This document shows, piece after piece, positions 24,078-37,900 of a stretch of 64,000 nucleotides of DNA (position 1 is the first letter of the stretch; each line of letters opens with the position of its first letter). The position numbers and the translations under genes are program-made. The notes beneath the pieces were generated by a model. That model had not been told where the DNA came from, ran no database searches, and worked only from the letters and a program-made list of their open reading frames with translations. The stretch comes from Lineus longissimus (Eukaryota; Nemertea; Pilidiophora; Heteronemertea; Lineidae): contig NC_088319.1 of assembly GCF_910592395.1 (NCBI RefSeq), positions 2,792,001 to 2,856,000 of the forward strand. The letters are read 5' to 3'.

Positions 24078-25550
24078 TTACTCCATTCCCGATTGAGGGT
24101 CCCATGGAATCGCAACGTTTAGCTCCACTCTGCTCATTGTATTTTTTAAAATTGTATGGCTTGTGATTCTGTCAGGTGCGGCCAATGGAGACCAGTTTGC
24201 CACTGGCAAACCTGTAGACCAGTGCAACCTGCTCAGGGTCGGACAATCGGCGACTAAACCGGTATCCCAACCAGAGTCTTTGACTTTGGTGGTGAGGGTG
24301 GCCAGACACCCAGATGGAACTAAAACCAATATTCATCTTAAGAGCTGATGAGCTCATCGTCGAAACCTTGGCCATCTATCGACTCCTTGAGAGGAGATGG
24401 GCTCTGCAAGGAGTTACCCAGCCCGTGAATCAACATAGCAAGGAAAACAACGAAATCCATACCGGATCGGATGCGTCCCGGGTTATGAACGTTCGCGCCT
24501 ACCACAAGCCAGGGTGGAGTTGATAAATGTGCAACTGGCATCCAGACACCCATAATCTGCCTTCGGCGACAGAACATCGTTATCGGAAAATGTCATGTGC
24601 GGACCCTGAATGCCAGCTGCGGACAAGGTCGTACACCTCGAGTATGAACTTCAGCGGTACAGGTGAAATACTGTTTGTCTTGCTGTGGCCAGGCTCACTG
24701 GTACAGGTGAGATAACAAAAGCTGATGGAAACAGACTCTTCTTGAGTGGTCAACATTCCTAGTGTGCGGGTATGGAACGGCAGGCTTGGTTCATAAGGAC
24801 ACGGCTCCAGCAGTTCTAAAATCAACTAATTGGTAGCTCCTATTGCACCAACTGTGAAATTACAAAAAACTAACCAATTATTATTAGTTGTTCCAACTAA
24901 AAAGGATAGTAAAATTACCATTAAAATGGTTAAGAATTACCATAGTTAAAACAACTAATTTCGCAGTCAGTATAAAAGCAACTACGTGTACCAGAGTAGC
25001 AAAACATAACTATAATTAGTTACTTTTACTACGTGTATTTAATTTTAAATGGAGTACTGACCCGTATGATGACTGTGAGGATCAGCGCAAAACCATTCAA
25101 CCTGTCAGTTGTCCAGATTTACGCTCCAACAAGCTATGGATCCGAGGACAGGATTAATGGCTTTTACGACGATTTTATGGCTACTATGCAGTCTCTCCCA
25201 AAACAGGACATAATTCTGGTAGTAGGGGGCTGTAACGCAAAAATCGGCACCGACGCCTAGGACCAATTGAAAGGCAACGTCGGGAGATTGTGCTCAGGAT
25301 AACAAACAAGAGGGACCTCCGAATAATTGAATTTGCTAGATTCCACGAACTCGCCATAGCCAACACCTTCCAGCCTCAAAAACTCAGTCGAAAGACAACC
25401 TCTGGCATTCTCCTAGTGGTAGGTAACACACACGACAAGATAGGCTACATTATGGTTACGAAAAGGTTCATGAGCAGCATCAACATGGCTAAGACCATGA
25501 TCTATCCAGGAGCAGATGTTGGATTTGACCATGAGCCTGTCCTTTAAAAT
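24078..25550 (+). mobile_element. LINE endonuclease relic, long form (U4)
   Basis: Long form as in U1: 5' non-coding and N-terminal region 24150-24823, hairpin element, then the endonuclease from about 25055 to 25550 with the IYAPTSYGSEDRINGFYDDF and VGGCNAKIG blocks. About 11 nt are missing at the re-entry point (around 25060) relative to U1. Inactive. Confidence 0.8.
24826..24993. mobile_element. Hairpin element inside the LINE relic, U4
   Basis: Same palindromic element and position as in U1; three extra nucleotides (a repeated tta) near 24885. Confidence 0.58.
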
Positions 25551-27266
25551 GGCGCTTTTACTAACCTCATGACAAGCTACAATCCACGCCCAAGTTGTCG
25601 CTTGAGACTGATATTTCTGCTCCAAAGGCTGAATTTCAAATTGTAATTGCTTCATAAATGCCAACCCGCTCTAAATTCTTTTTACGTTTAATCATAATTA
25701 TCATGCCAGTGAACAACTTGATTATAGGTATCTCATAAAATATAACCCATACTAGTCCGGCAAGTCAGGAATGCAAACAGGATGATAAAAGTAGGAAACA
25801 GGTTAAGAAGTTTCTATGCTATTCCCGATTAAACAACTGATAAAATGATAGAGATAATATACTAGTATTGTACGGTCCTTTATTACGAGCTACACTGTAC
25901 ATTCGTAAGAGGATTCTTGCCAGATTCCTAATATAGTTAAGATCTAAACTAAGAAATCTTGCAACGAAATGTACATGCACTCGTTCACAAAATTGAATAA
26001 TATCTTTAAAATCTTATACAAATTTTAATTCTGGATTTTGGCCGGGGAGATCAGAGCCGCGATAATCGATTCCTGTCCCATGCAAGGACCTACGATGACC
26101 ACCGTAAACATGGTAAACGAGCAATTTTTGTAGCATGCAATCATGATCACAGGTCGTAGTGACAAAAAGCATAAGTCTACTTTAGGTTCAAGGATCAGGA
26201 TCACAAATAGCTACGTAACTACATTTTTTATATGTGAACATGCGTATGGGGTCGGATTCTATTCCACGATATCCATTTTCAAAGCAATCGATGTCAAAAT
26301 AAGTTGATGCACTGTTTTCTTTCAATCAATTTTCACTAATACAGTTATTGACGCTGGTTGTGTTGTTATTGATTAAACGTTGTCTTATTAAAGCCACAGT
26401 TATCTTGCTGGTATCAGGCTCTATTGCATCGGTTGTGTCTGTCGCAGCAGAACTAGGGACACAAGATCAGAGAGGTGACTTAACATGCTATTTTCGAAAT
26501 TCACCATTTCCTGATCAGCGCCTCTTGTAGCGGAGCTCAGAGACGTAGACGCTGACGTCCTCACTTACGTCCTCACTTACTTAAGAGATTTACTTTTGGC
26601 GAACTATTGACCAAACGAAGCTTGATATGCCTAATTATTATTTCCGCATGGTAAATGTGTGCTTTTACCTTTGATGTGTTGTTGTGAATTACGTGAACGC
26701 TCTATTAAACGTCCTTGGTTTCAGTTGATGTGTCTGGCATTTGACCGACGAATGTTTGGGGTCAGCGCTGACACCAGTGTTAAAGTATGTTATTTGTACA
26801 CAAATGCATTTGAGATATACATGTACGCTCGTGCCATGCTAAATTCTGCATTTTAACATATCCCAGGAGGCTGTTGGTTGAGTTTCCAAAAACTCTCAGT
26901 TCCGCAAACAGAAAGAGGATAACTATGATTTGTGATAGCAATGTATTTCAGAATGTTACTTCGATAATCAAATCGTCATTGATTCATTGTCGAAATATGC
27001 TTGTCTTAACAGAAAATTTCGCGTTAAGGAGGTTTTCACAAATTTCTCGAGTAGGTCATGATCGCGAAAGCATTCTGCCGCGAAAATCCTTTCCTTTTCG
27101 GCAAGAATTACATGTCATTGTTGGCATTGCATCCAGCTACAGCCCCTATTTTGATCGAGGTGTTTAAAGAAACTACGTATACAGTGTACCCTTCGCAATT
27201 AGCACGTATCGTAATGACTCCTAAAAACCACAATTTCCACATGTCTTGAATAGTGCCCAACAATCG

Positions 27267-27862
27267 TTGGTCCTGTGTGCACCTTAAGTGCACCCAGGAC
27301 CAATCTTGGTGTACCTTAACTTCACTTAAAGATCCGTATGTGCACCCAGTGTGAAATTCGCGCCGATTAAAAACCTGTGTCCAAGGTTGAAAATGGTATG
27401 TTTGTCTTGTAGCAAATCAGAACATCTCGTGTCGAACATTTGCTCTATTTTTCGCTTAAAAAGTGTATAAATATACATGTATGACAGATGGTGGTAAGAA
27501 ATAAAGAAAAAGTATTTTTAAGAACATAATACTATTTACTATGTCATTAGGTATGCTGTATGAGATGATTCCCCCATCCATACATACATCCGTTCATAGC
27601 ACACGTGTGCGCAATGACCCCTAGATCCTGCCACTGATGTCGAACTGACATTTTGACACCTCGTTTACAGTTAGTGTTCAGCAAAATTACGGATGTAGAG
27701 CAAAAGCACCCGTACCCCACATCGGACACAGTTTTTTTAATCGGCGCGTATTTCAATCTGTTTGCACATAATGATCCTTTTAAATCAGCACCCAGGAGCA
27801 TCCTGGGTGCGGTGCTGTTAAGGTACACCCAGCTTGGTCCTTGGTACACCTAAGGTGCACCC
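27267..27862. mobile_element. Foldback element, U4
   Basis: Complete copy like U2, both arms and left-tip hairpin present. Confidence 0.65.
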
Positions 27863-28411
27863 ATGACGACATTTGCCCTTTCGACGACACTGACTGTATT
27901 GCATGTGTTAGGTCGACTGAAATATTGTGAAGGATAGACACCTACATGTAGATGTAGGTGACACTAGTTAATTTGTTTTAGCTATATCGTGTATTCAAAA
28001 ATGAAAGAAACAATAACATGCAAAAAAATTTCTGAAGAAAATCTGTTGAGAAACCCATTACCTTTACAGTATTCTAAACGGATTTTGATAGGTGCTATAT
28101 AGGTTTTTCATGTATGATTTAAAAAGTTATTTTAGTTATATAGAGTTTCTATGTTTATAAAATACATAGACTACACTGTATATACTATACAGATTTTTTT
28201 TCACATGGATCTTATAGTTTATAGGTTGTCCTTTACAAACCCTATACAGGTGCTATACCGGTATAGATTTTATATAGCCTTTTTTGGCCATTTTTGGCCA
28301 TTTTCTTTAAAGATTTGCTCCGGAGGATTTTGTCTGTGGTATAAGTTTGCAATGACACCATCAATATCTCGAGAAAGCAGGTAATCCAATCAAGAATTAT
28401 ATTCCGTGTAA

Positions 28412-28745
28412 ATGCAATTCATGACTATATGGGAGTTATTGCTGGTCCTGACCAACATTGACAGAGCTCTAGCAAGTTTAGTGTTTTCCTCATTTCAATT
28501 CATGGCAATGGACATTAACGGAACTGATAGCAATTTAACTTTCGCAATCTTACGAGTTCAGTCTATTCTTCGATGTGGTATGGCATGCTCGAATATTCAG
28601 ATGTGCGTTGCCTTTTTCACCACCCCCCCAGAACGGCCATGACCGCCATGATCAAACGGAAACCTGCCATCTTCACAAGGATGCTGCTACCAAGGACTGG
28701 ACTTGCAGAGACGGGAAAACAGGGCATCGGCTTTGGAAAAAGCAG
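28412..28745 (+). pseudogene. PAN/Apple-like exon with 1-nt frameshift (U4)
   Basis: Identical layout, but the C run before the GHD loop has seven C rather than five or six, shifting the frame at about 28621-28630. The downstream part (ETCHLHKDAATKDWTC) continues in the +1 frame. Either a real inactivating indel or a homopolymer sequencing error. The paired long exon at 30143 is intact. Confidence 0.6.
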
Positions 28746-30142
28746 GTAGCCAATATTTCGGTTTTTATATTCGCAACCTATTTTGCAATAAAGACATAAT
28801 TTGCTGTTGTTGCGTGCGCAACCGGTCAGACACTAGGACGGCGCTGCTTGCCCTACTGACAAGCTCGCATTGGACTGTGTGATATCGGAATTTCGTTAGT
28901 CCTAGACTGGTTGCCTACCAGGGCTGAAGAAGCCATATTTAGTATATTTAGGGTGTTGGGTTTATTTACAGCTAGTATGAATTACTCGTTCTATGGAACG
29001 ATCTCCATCATCCGCGCATTGCGCCCATAATTGTTAAAACTCAAATTTTCTTCAACGACGTTAACTAGTCGCCCGAGACTGGAATATGCAACTTTATGCA
29101 GCTGTTGAAACAAAAACCTAATTCTCGTGCGAATGCATGGCGTATAGTCAACTGAGGAATAGGTGTACACCTACACTTCAACTTTGAGGGTAAATTATGG
29201 TCGTCTGATGATTACTTCGATTCAACTGAACTGGTAAACATTTTTCACAAATATATGATAAATTACGTGAAACTGCACAATACTACTTTCAAATTCAGAC
29301 CGACCTCTGCTTTAGGCGTACCTGTCTATAATGAAGTTGTATTTTAAGTCGTGCACTGCAATTTGGATAACCACTTCATTGTAGCCATCTTATACACTGA
29401 TCCAATTTGATATTATAAACATTACTGTAAAAATCCAGATGGAATGGCATAATGAAAACGTTCGTCGATTAACTGAATATTAGATAACCGTACGTAATTC
29501 AATATCGAGATGAGGTCGGAGAGGGACTCGGAGTGGGACTCGGAACGGGCCAAGGCTCAGATTTAGCGGAATCTGCAATAAACATTTGAAAAGTTCTATT
29601 AGTATCAATTTGCTGAAACCCATATATTTATCAACTTCGGAAAAAAAACAACCAACATGCATGACAAAATGATCTGCATTATTCTTCTCGGACCATTTCC
29701 ACATCGGCTGTGGTGGGGAGAAGGCCAAACGCCAATTTTTACAAATAATTATCATATACATATTCTATAGCGATCTTTTCATGTGCATTGTTTTTGGGTG
29801 TTTCCGATCAATTTTACCATATTTCCCAGTTTTCCGCAGTTTTCGTAGATTCCGCTTAATTGCCCTGGCCGTCAGGATGATTTTCAGAGTGGCGCTCATT
29901 GTTGCCAACCTGTCTATAATATATACAGGGTATACCAAAAATGCTGTATCCACCTATACGTTAATAATGGGTTTTTATAAACAGGATGAGCGCATTACTT
30001 ATGAAGATTGTCTAATCAACAGAGAGAGACAGCCTTCCATCTCTCCCACAATGTAATGTATTAAAACCTAATTTCAATAATTTCATCCACTTCATTTAAA
30101 GCTGTCATATCTTAACTTTTAACCGCCACGCCGAACTAGCAG

Positions 30143-31246
30143 AGGGGCACCTATCGGTCGTACCGTGATGTGAGGATCTATGGCCAGTTCCCACCGTGGG
30201 CGGCATCAGTATTTTACCACACAGGGCTAAGTGTCATAGTCACAATGGCTCGTTTTCATTACTCCTTGAGTCCTTATCGTAACGTCTACGTCTACAGCCA
30301 AGATGATATCAGCGGAGATTTTAAACTGACATATCATTTTCATTTTAACGAGCTCACATACATTGCTGGCGAATATGACAATGATGTCATAGGTGTTAGC
30401 ACTCGTCGTGGACGGAAATCTGTCGCTGAAAAGTTGCGAGCATTTCAATTCGATTTGATTGAAAGTAGCAATTGCCGAGAGTTGATTCTACCGTATGGTG
30501 AACTTGAGAAAAGCGTCGGTCCAAAGAATTCGAGGTTCAAATATTTCAAAATGGTTTCATGTGGTGAGAATGTTTTCTTGGAGTTGACCTTTCGATGCAA
30601 ATTTCAGCAGCACAAAAATAGGGGAAAAGACCTGTTTATGTCTTGGTTAAATTGGTATAAAATAGTAAACATAGGGTTTGTTCTTAAACTTCGGTATGTT
30701 AAAAGCCTAAAAGAGATAAATTACTCTCTTGTGCCTGAAGCCGAAAGTGCTTTATTATCTGATGTGGATAACATCATGTTAGAGGATATCCGATGTGATT
30801 TGAATGGTTATCTCTATAAATCATCAGCTAGAACACACTCCATCACCATCTTAGAAAAACCGTACGAGTATAATAAATCCACGTCGATTATCTCACGTGA
30901 TGATTTTTTCAGAAAATTGGGAGACTCTGCAATTCTGTCTTTGTTAGGATCATATAATGTCGTCGTTGAGGTTCATCGGGCGAAGTTCGTTACCATATTT
31001 TTAAGTAAGCGTCCTAAGGAGAGCTTTAGGCTGAATCCTAAGAATCACGCTCAATTTCTGTTTAGGTTGCAATTGGGGCCATGCCTGGATGAATCCGAGG
31101 TGGAAGCTAAGAATACGTTATTGATGACCTTACGTGACCCTTTTGTCTCCAACCATTGGTTAATAGTCGGTGCGAATGAAAGATTATTTGCCTGGCCCAA
31201 ATTCGCTACTGGTAAGCAAATGACCGCAAAGGTATTTACTCTGTAA
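30143..31246 (+). CDS. Unrecognised open exon (U4)
   Basis: Intact frame. Here the codon that is GTG in U1-U3 and U6 is ATG (30245, MARFHYS), which gene finders will take as a start; comparison with the other units argues it is internal. Other marks: EYDNDVIG, LIESSN, SDVDN, IISRDDFF. The PAN exon upstream in this unit is frameshifted. Confidence 0.5.
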   Translation, partial: RGTYRSYRDVRIYGQFPPWAASVFYHTGLSVIVTMARFHYSLSPYRNVYVYSQDDISGDFKLTYHFHFNELTYIAGEYDNDVIGVSTRRGRKSVAEKLRAFQFDLIESSNCRELILPYGELEKSVGPKNSRFKYFKMVSCGENVFLELTFRCKFQQHKNRGKDLFMSWLNWYKIVNIGFVLKLRYVKSLKEINYSLVPEAESALLSDVDNIMLEDIRCDLNGYLYKSSARTHSITILEKPYEYNKSTSIISRDDFFRKLGDSAILSLLGSYNVVVEVHRAKFVTIFLSKRPKESFRLNPKNHAQFLFRLQLGPCLDESEVEAKNTLLMTLRDPFVSNHWLIVGANERLFAWPKFATGKQMTAKVFTL

Positions 31247-32074
31247 CAAAGTACTCGGGTGGACTTATATTGTTTATAAAGCTGAGCTGCACGAACAAAT
31301 CTCACAGTAGCTGATTAAGAAACTAAGATGAGACGGATACGGCACAGCTATGGATGCAATATTTCTGACTGCTACTATGTCTAATAATTCACTACGTTAT
31401 CTTTTCGGAATTTGCACACTAGAATCTTTGTCTAAATTCTTATATCTACTATATATTATAGTAATGAAACACAGCCTTGGGCAGCCGGTGTCATATTATA
31501 GTTGACCAGGTTTAGGAGCATTGGTTAGGCAAGAGTCTTTAAATAAAAAATTTGAAAGACTCTCAGACTGGTTGAGAGACTCTGGTCAGGCAAATCCCAA
31601 GGATACTAAGTAATCTTGTTCTGAGCAACACCACTATATTTTAATAAATGTGATGTGGTCACATTCCGGAGTTCAACTAAGTGCCCTTGGTCAGAACGAT
31701 ATGAAAACACTATGAGCAAGTCGATGACTCTCATTTGAATGACGGTCGCCGTATTTGAAAGATCATCTTTCAAATGAGAGTCTGGAAAGAGTCAGTTCGA
31801 ACACTAAACTGTTATTGCAATACAACGCAATAGTTTGAAATTGAAAGTGAAAGAAAGCGTTATTCGGAGGTTTCAGCTTGCATCTTCTTTTATTGACGGT
31901 CATGGCCTCTATGGACCATATAATACAATCCATCAGAATACAATACGGCCGGAGACCTTTTCCAGGGGGACATTTTCCACTTCTACACTGGATTGTGTGA
32001 CCCAGTTCAATTTTGTCATCGATCAATTGAGTTCACCATCGCGTTGCAAAGATATCTGGTCGATCATCTTCATC

Positions 32075-32256
32075 GAATCGGAGTTTACGTCCTCATTTCA
32101 AAGATGTCTGGTCGCCGTCGTCACCGAGTTGGAGTTCATGCTCACGTTCGTGTTTCAACGATCGCTGGTCGAGTGCAGTCACCGAGTCGGAGCTTTTGAC
32201 CACGTTTCAACGATCTCAGGTTGATTATCGTCACCGAGTCGGAGTTCATGCAAATC
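32075..32256. repeat. Same minisatellite (U4)
   Basis: U3-type variant. Confidence 0.75.
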
Positions 32257-32544
32257 TTTTGATCGTTGTGTTTGTATTTTTTATGTCTATTTTAGACTAC
32301 TTCTCAATGTTGGCTAGATGCATGATTTGCTGTAATGTTATCATTAATCCTGTGGTTCTGGTCATCATTTAATCGCGAGGCTTACAAGCGTCCTGGGATC
32401 ACTTGATGAGCATGAATAATTGGTGAGATAGAAGACATTTGCCAGTAAGTTGAAGTGTGATTTAGATTCGATCGAAGCCTTTCGACGTCCGCGTTCATTC
32501 ATGTATATATGGTCAGGTCAGCTAGCGTCTGTTATCTCATGCAA

Positions 32545-33227
32545 TTACTCCATTCCCGATTGAGGGTCCCATGGAATCGCAACGTTTAGCTCCACTCTGC
32601 TCATTGTATTTTTTAAAATTGTATGGCTTGCGATTCTGTCAGGTCCGGCCAATGGAGACCAGTTTGCCACTGGCAAACCTGTAGACCAGTGCAACCTGCT
32701 CAGGGTCGGACAATCGGCGACTAAACCGGTATCCCAACCAGAGTCTTTGACTTTGGTGGTGAGGGTGGCCAGACACCCAGATGGAACTAAAACCAACATT
32801 CATCTTAAGAGCTGATGAGCTCATCGTCGAAACCTTGGCCATCTATCGACTCCTGGAGTGGAGATGGGCTCTGCAAGGAGTTACCCAGCCCGTGAATCAA
32901 CATGGCAAGGAAAACAACGAAATCCATACCGGATCGGATGCGTCCCGGGTTATGAACGTTTGCGCCTACCACAAGCCAGGGTGGAGTTGATAAATGTGCA
33001 ACTGGCATCCAGACACCCATAATCTGCCTTCGGCGACAGAACATCGTTATCGGAAAATGGCATGTGCGAACCCTGAATGCTGCGGACAAGGTCGAACAGC
33101 TCGAGTATGAACTTCAGCGGTACAGGTGGAATATTGTTGGTCTGGCTGTGGCCAGGCTCACTGGTACAGGTGAGATGACAAAAGCTGATAGACACATACT
33201 CTTCTTGAGTGGTCAACATTCCTAGTG
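32545..33227 (+). mobile_element. LINE relic, 5' part only (U5)
   Basis: Only the 5' half remains. In one frame around 33082-33225 it reads ADKVEQLEYELQRYRWNIVG and then LAVARLTGTGEMTKAD, the clearest endonuclease N-terminus in the window. The sequence then jumps directly to the post-LINE unit block (ttacgtttaatcataatta), deleting the hairpin element and the rest of the endonuclease. Confidence 0.8.
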
Positions 33228-34803
33228 TTTACGTTTAATCATAATTATCATGTCAGTGAACAACTTGATTATAGGCATCTCATAAAATATAACCCATACT
33301 AGTCCAGCAAGTCAGGAATGCAAACAGGATGATAAAAGTAGGAAACAGGTTAAGAAGTTTCTATGCTATTCCCGATTAAACAACTGATAAAATGATAGAG
33401 ATAATATACTAGTATTGTACCGTCCTTTATTACGAGCTAGACTGTACATTCGTAAGAGGATTCTTGCCAGATTCCTAATAAAGTTAAGATCTAAACTGAG
33501 AAATCTTGCAACGAAATGTACATGCACCCGTTCACAAAACTGAATAATATCTTTAAAATCTTATACAAATCTTAATTCTTGATTTTGGCCGGGGAGATCA
33601 GAGCCGCGATAATCGATTCCTGTCCCATGCAAGGACCTACGATGACCACCGTAAACATGGTAAACGAGCAATTTTTGTAGCATGCAATCATGATCACAGG
33701 TCGTAGTGACAAAAAGCATAAGTCTACTTTAGGTTCAAGGATCAGGATCACAAATAGCTACGTAACTACATTTTTTATATGTGAACATGCGTATGGGGTC
33801 GGATTCTATTCCACGATATCCATTTTCAAAGCAATCGATGTCAAAATAAGTTTATGCACTGTTTTCTTTCAATCAATTTTCACTAATACAGTTATTGACG
33901 CTGGTTGTGTTGTTATTGATTAAACGTTGTCTTGTTAAAGCCACAGTTATCTTGCTAATATCAGGCTCTATTGCATCGGTTGTGTCTGTCGCAGCAGAAC
34001 TAGGGACACAAGATCAGAGAGGTGACTAAACATGCTATTTTCGAAATTCACCATTTCCTGATCAGCGCCTCTTGTAGCGGAGCTCTGAGACGTAGACGCT
34101 GACGTCCTCAAATACTTCGAAATTGATTTACTTTTGACGAACTATTGACCAAACGAAGCTTGATATGCCTAATTATTATTTCCGCATGGTAAATGTGTGC
34201 TTTTACCTTTGATGTGTTGTTGTGAATTACGTGAACGCTCTATTAAACGTCCTTGGTTTCAGTTGATGTGTCTGGCATTTGACCGACGAATGTTTGGGGT
34301 CAGCGCTGACAGCAGTGTTAAAGTATGTTATTTGTACACAAATGCATTTGAGATATACATGTACGCTCGTGCCATGCAAAATTCTGCATTTTAACATAAC
34401 CCAGGAGGCTCCTGGTTGAGTTTCCAAAAACTCTCAGTTCCGCAAACAGAAAGAGGCTAACTATGATTTGTGATAGCAATGTATTTCAGAATGTTACTTC
34501 GATAATCAAATCGTCATTGATCCATTGTCGAAATATGCTTGTCTTAACAGAAAATTTCGCGTTAAGGAGGTTTTCACAAATTTCTCGAGTAGGTCATGAT
34601 CGCGAAAGCATTCTGCCGCGAAAATCCTTTCCTTTTCGGCAAGAATTACATGTCATTGTTGGCATTGCATCCAGCTACAGCCCCTATTTTGATCGAGGTG
34701 TTTAAAGAAACTACGTATACAGTGTACCCTTCGCAATTAGCACGTATCGTAATGACTCCTAAAAACCACAAGTTCCACATGTCTTGAATAGTGCCCAACA
34801 ATC

Positions 34804-34925
34804 GTTGGTCCTGTGTGCACCTTAAGTGCACCCAGGACCAATCTTGGTGTACCTCAACTTCACTTAAAGATCCGTATGTGCACCCAGTGTGAAATTCGCG
34901 CCGATTAAAAACCTGTGTCCAAGGT
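34804..34925. mobile_element. Foldback element, U5: left arm up to the insertion point
   Basis: Left arm with tip hairpin. It is cut at CAAGGT by the 10.5 kb insertion and continues at 45435. Confidence 0.66.
34920..34925. repeat. Left copy of 6-bp direct repeat CAAGGT (candidate target duplication)
   Basis: The right copy is at 45435-45440. Ty3/gypsy integrases usually make 5-bp duplications (AAGGT would fit), but the expected LTR termini are absent. Confidence 0.55.
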
Positions 34926-37900
34926 CCGACCTGTTGTGAGCTCCAAGTGTTTAGCACCCTCTTCTTTGCCTAAGGGGTTAATTGGCAAGTCGAACGAGTC
35001 GTTCATCAAATTGGAGGTCGAGATTTTGTCATGTCTATTGGATACTGGCTCGATGGTAAGTACCATCTCTGAGCATTGTTACCAACAGCACTTCGCCTCA
35101 CTTTTGCCTATTCTTCCTATTTCTGATCTTCTGTACATTTCAAGCGCCAATGGTAGCCCATTGCCGTACTTGGGTTATGTTGAAGCGTCCGTAACCTGTC
35201 CATTCTCGAATGATGAGCTCTTGGTTCCTATACTTGTGGTTCCCAATACCAAGTATAATCTCAGGGTGCCTGTCTTAGTGGGAACCAATCTTTTATCCCG
35301 CGTTCAACCTGTAGGTACTGTGCCAAAGCAATGGAAACTAGCTTTCTCAACTTTGGTGTCACAGGCTGAACCAATTATAGGCCAAGTTCAGACCACAAAG
35401 CCGATTGTTATTGGTCCAGATTCGAGGGTAACTGTACATGGTATTTGTCATGGTACTTCAACTGGAAAAATTTCATCGGCTATTGCCGAAGGTATTCCTG
35501 GTATTTCATTGCCCGGCGATGTTATAGTTGTTCCAAGTCTGGTCAAAATGCATGGGCAACGGAAGGAGAGGGTTGCAGTTTGTGTATATAACCCTGGGAG
35601 GAAATCTGTTACTCTCCCTAGTCGTTCTGTGTTTTGTAGGCTGTCTCAGGGCAATACAGTTTGCCACAAAGAGGATCTGTTGTCTGATTGTACTATGACT
35701 CCTGAATCTTCCACCTTATATTCCATGAATCTTATGTCGGATCGTTTGGGTCCAGGTTCAGCTTGCGACTCTGCTCATAGAAGGAAAGTGCTCGAGGAAA
35801 TTGACTTGTCTCATTTGGGGAGCAGTGACGTCTCCAAGCTTGAAGGTCTGTTTGGTCGTTATGACGACCTATTTTCTCTATCCAATCTGGAAATTGGCAA
35901 AACTAGTCTAGTCAAACACCGGATTGAGTTAAACGATCCCATTCCCTTCAAACAGCGTCATCGGCGGATTCCTCCCGCCATGTTTGAAGAAGTTAGACAA
36001 CACTTAGAGGAAATGTTGCAGGCTGGGGTTATCCGTCATTCGAAAAGCCCTTGGGCCTCCAACATGGTTCTGGTTCGGAAAAAGGATGGAAGTTTGCGTT
36101 TATGTTGTGACATGCGTCAGCTAAATAAAAGGACTATCCGAGATTCTTATGCCATGCCTCGGATAGATGAAACTCTTGACAGCCTTGCTGGGGCCAAATA
36201 CTTCTCGTCGTTAGACTTACGGTCAGGATATTGGCAGGTTGAGTTGGAGGAGGAACACAAATGTCGCACAGCTTTTACTGCTGGGAATCTTGGTTTCTAT
36301 GAGTGGAATTTAATGCCTTTTGGCCTCACAAATGCTCCCAGTACTTTTCAAAGGTTAATGGAGCGCTGTTTACAGGATTTGCACTTAAAAGAGTGTCTTG
36401 TGTATCTAGATGATATCATTATTTTCTCGGCAACGGTGGAGGAACACCTTCAAAGGTTGGAAAATGTGTTTCAGAGGCTGCGAGACTGTGGTTTGAAGTT
36501 AAAACCCAGTAAATGTATATTCTTGAAGGAGAAATTAAAGTATCTAGGTCACTTGGTTTCAGCGAAGGGCGTTGAGGCTGATCCTGATAAAGTCAAAATC
36601 ATTCGATCATGGCCCACCCCTCAGAATGCTGAAGATGTTCGTAAATTTTTAGGGTTTGCAGGCTATTACCGAAAGTTTGTAAGAAACTTTTCGACGTTAG
36701 CCCGTCCTTTAAATGAGTTGTTACCGGCTACTACGCCCAAGAAGGGCAGACCAAAAGTTGCCAACACTTCTTACTGGACATGGGGAGAAAAGCAGGAGTC
36801 CGCTTTTGTCTCACTAGTAAAGGAGTTGTCCAGTCCTCCTGTCTTATGCTTTGCTGATTTTTCGCTTCCATTTGAACTCCACATTGATGCCAGCACTTCA
36901 GGTCTCGGAGCTATTTTGTATCAAAATCAGAATAACCAACGTCGGGTTGTTGCTTATGCAAGTCGGAGTTTAAACAAAGCGGAGCGTAATTATCCAGCTC
37001 ACAAGTTAGAATTTCTCGCATTGAAGTGGGCTGTGACGGAGAAGTTCTTTGATTACTTGTATGGCAACTATTTTCATGTCAAGACTGACAATAACCCTTT
37101 AACCTATGTTCTTACGTCTGCTAAACTAGATGCCACAGGGCATCGTTGGTTGGCTGACCTCTCTGCCTTTCATTTTGACATATCTTATGTGCCAGGTGCT
37201 TCTAATGTGGATGCAGATGCCTTGTCACAGTTCCCTTGGTCCACAGTTGGAATTGAGAGTGTTCAGGCCATTTGCCAGGCGGCACAGGGTGGAGATGGTT
37301 TGGTTGAATCATTATGTATGTCTGTGTCGAATGATTTGTCATCGGCCGAGGTTTTGCTTGTTGATTCCCCTTGGCCTAAGGTTGATATCAGGGCAGGACA
37401 GCAAGCTGATACTGTTATTTCTCAGCTTTATCATTGGGTCAAATTCCAGCAGCGTCCGAGTAGGGATTTATTGAAGGACAAGGACAAGGAACTTTTAAAA
37501 TTATGCTCATATTGGGACAGCTTGATTTTACTGGACGGTTTACTCTGTAAAGGGTTAACGTTCAATGGTCAATGCTTTCAACAGATCTTGGTCCCATCCT
37601 GTCTCCGTCCCCAAGTGATTGAAGGGTTCCACAATCACTTAGGCCATCTTGGACGAGATAGGACTCTCGATTTTATTAAACGTCGGTTTTTTTGGCCCGG
37701 AATGTCAGTTCAAGTTGACAAGTGGGTTCGGAATTGCCTTCCATGTATTAAGAGGAAGCAACCGCAGCTTCAGGAGCGTGCTCCACTTGTCAGCATTTGC
37801 ACTACTCAGCCCATGCAGTTGGTGTGCATGGACTTTTTATCGCTGGAACCGTCTCATGGTTATGAAAATATTCTAGTCATCACTGACCATTTTTCTAAAT

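Larger units (their letters stand above)
24078..32544 (+). repeat. Tandem unit U4
   Basis: Full-length unit, about 8.5 kb, with the long LINE relic. Layout: LINE 24078-25550; non-coding 25551-27266; foldback 27267-27862; AT-rich 27863-28411; PAN exon (frameshifted) 28412-28745; presumed intron 28746-30142; long exon 30143-31246; flank 31247-32074 of the same deletion class as U3 and U5; minisatellite 32075-32256; spacer 32257-32544. Confidence 0.9.
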
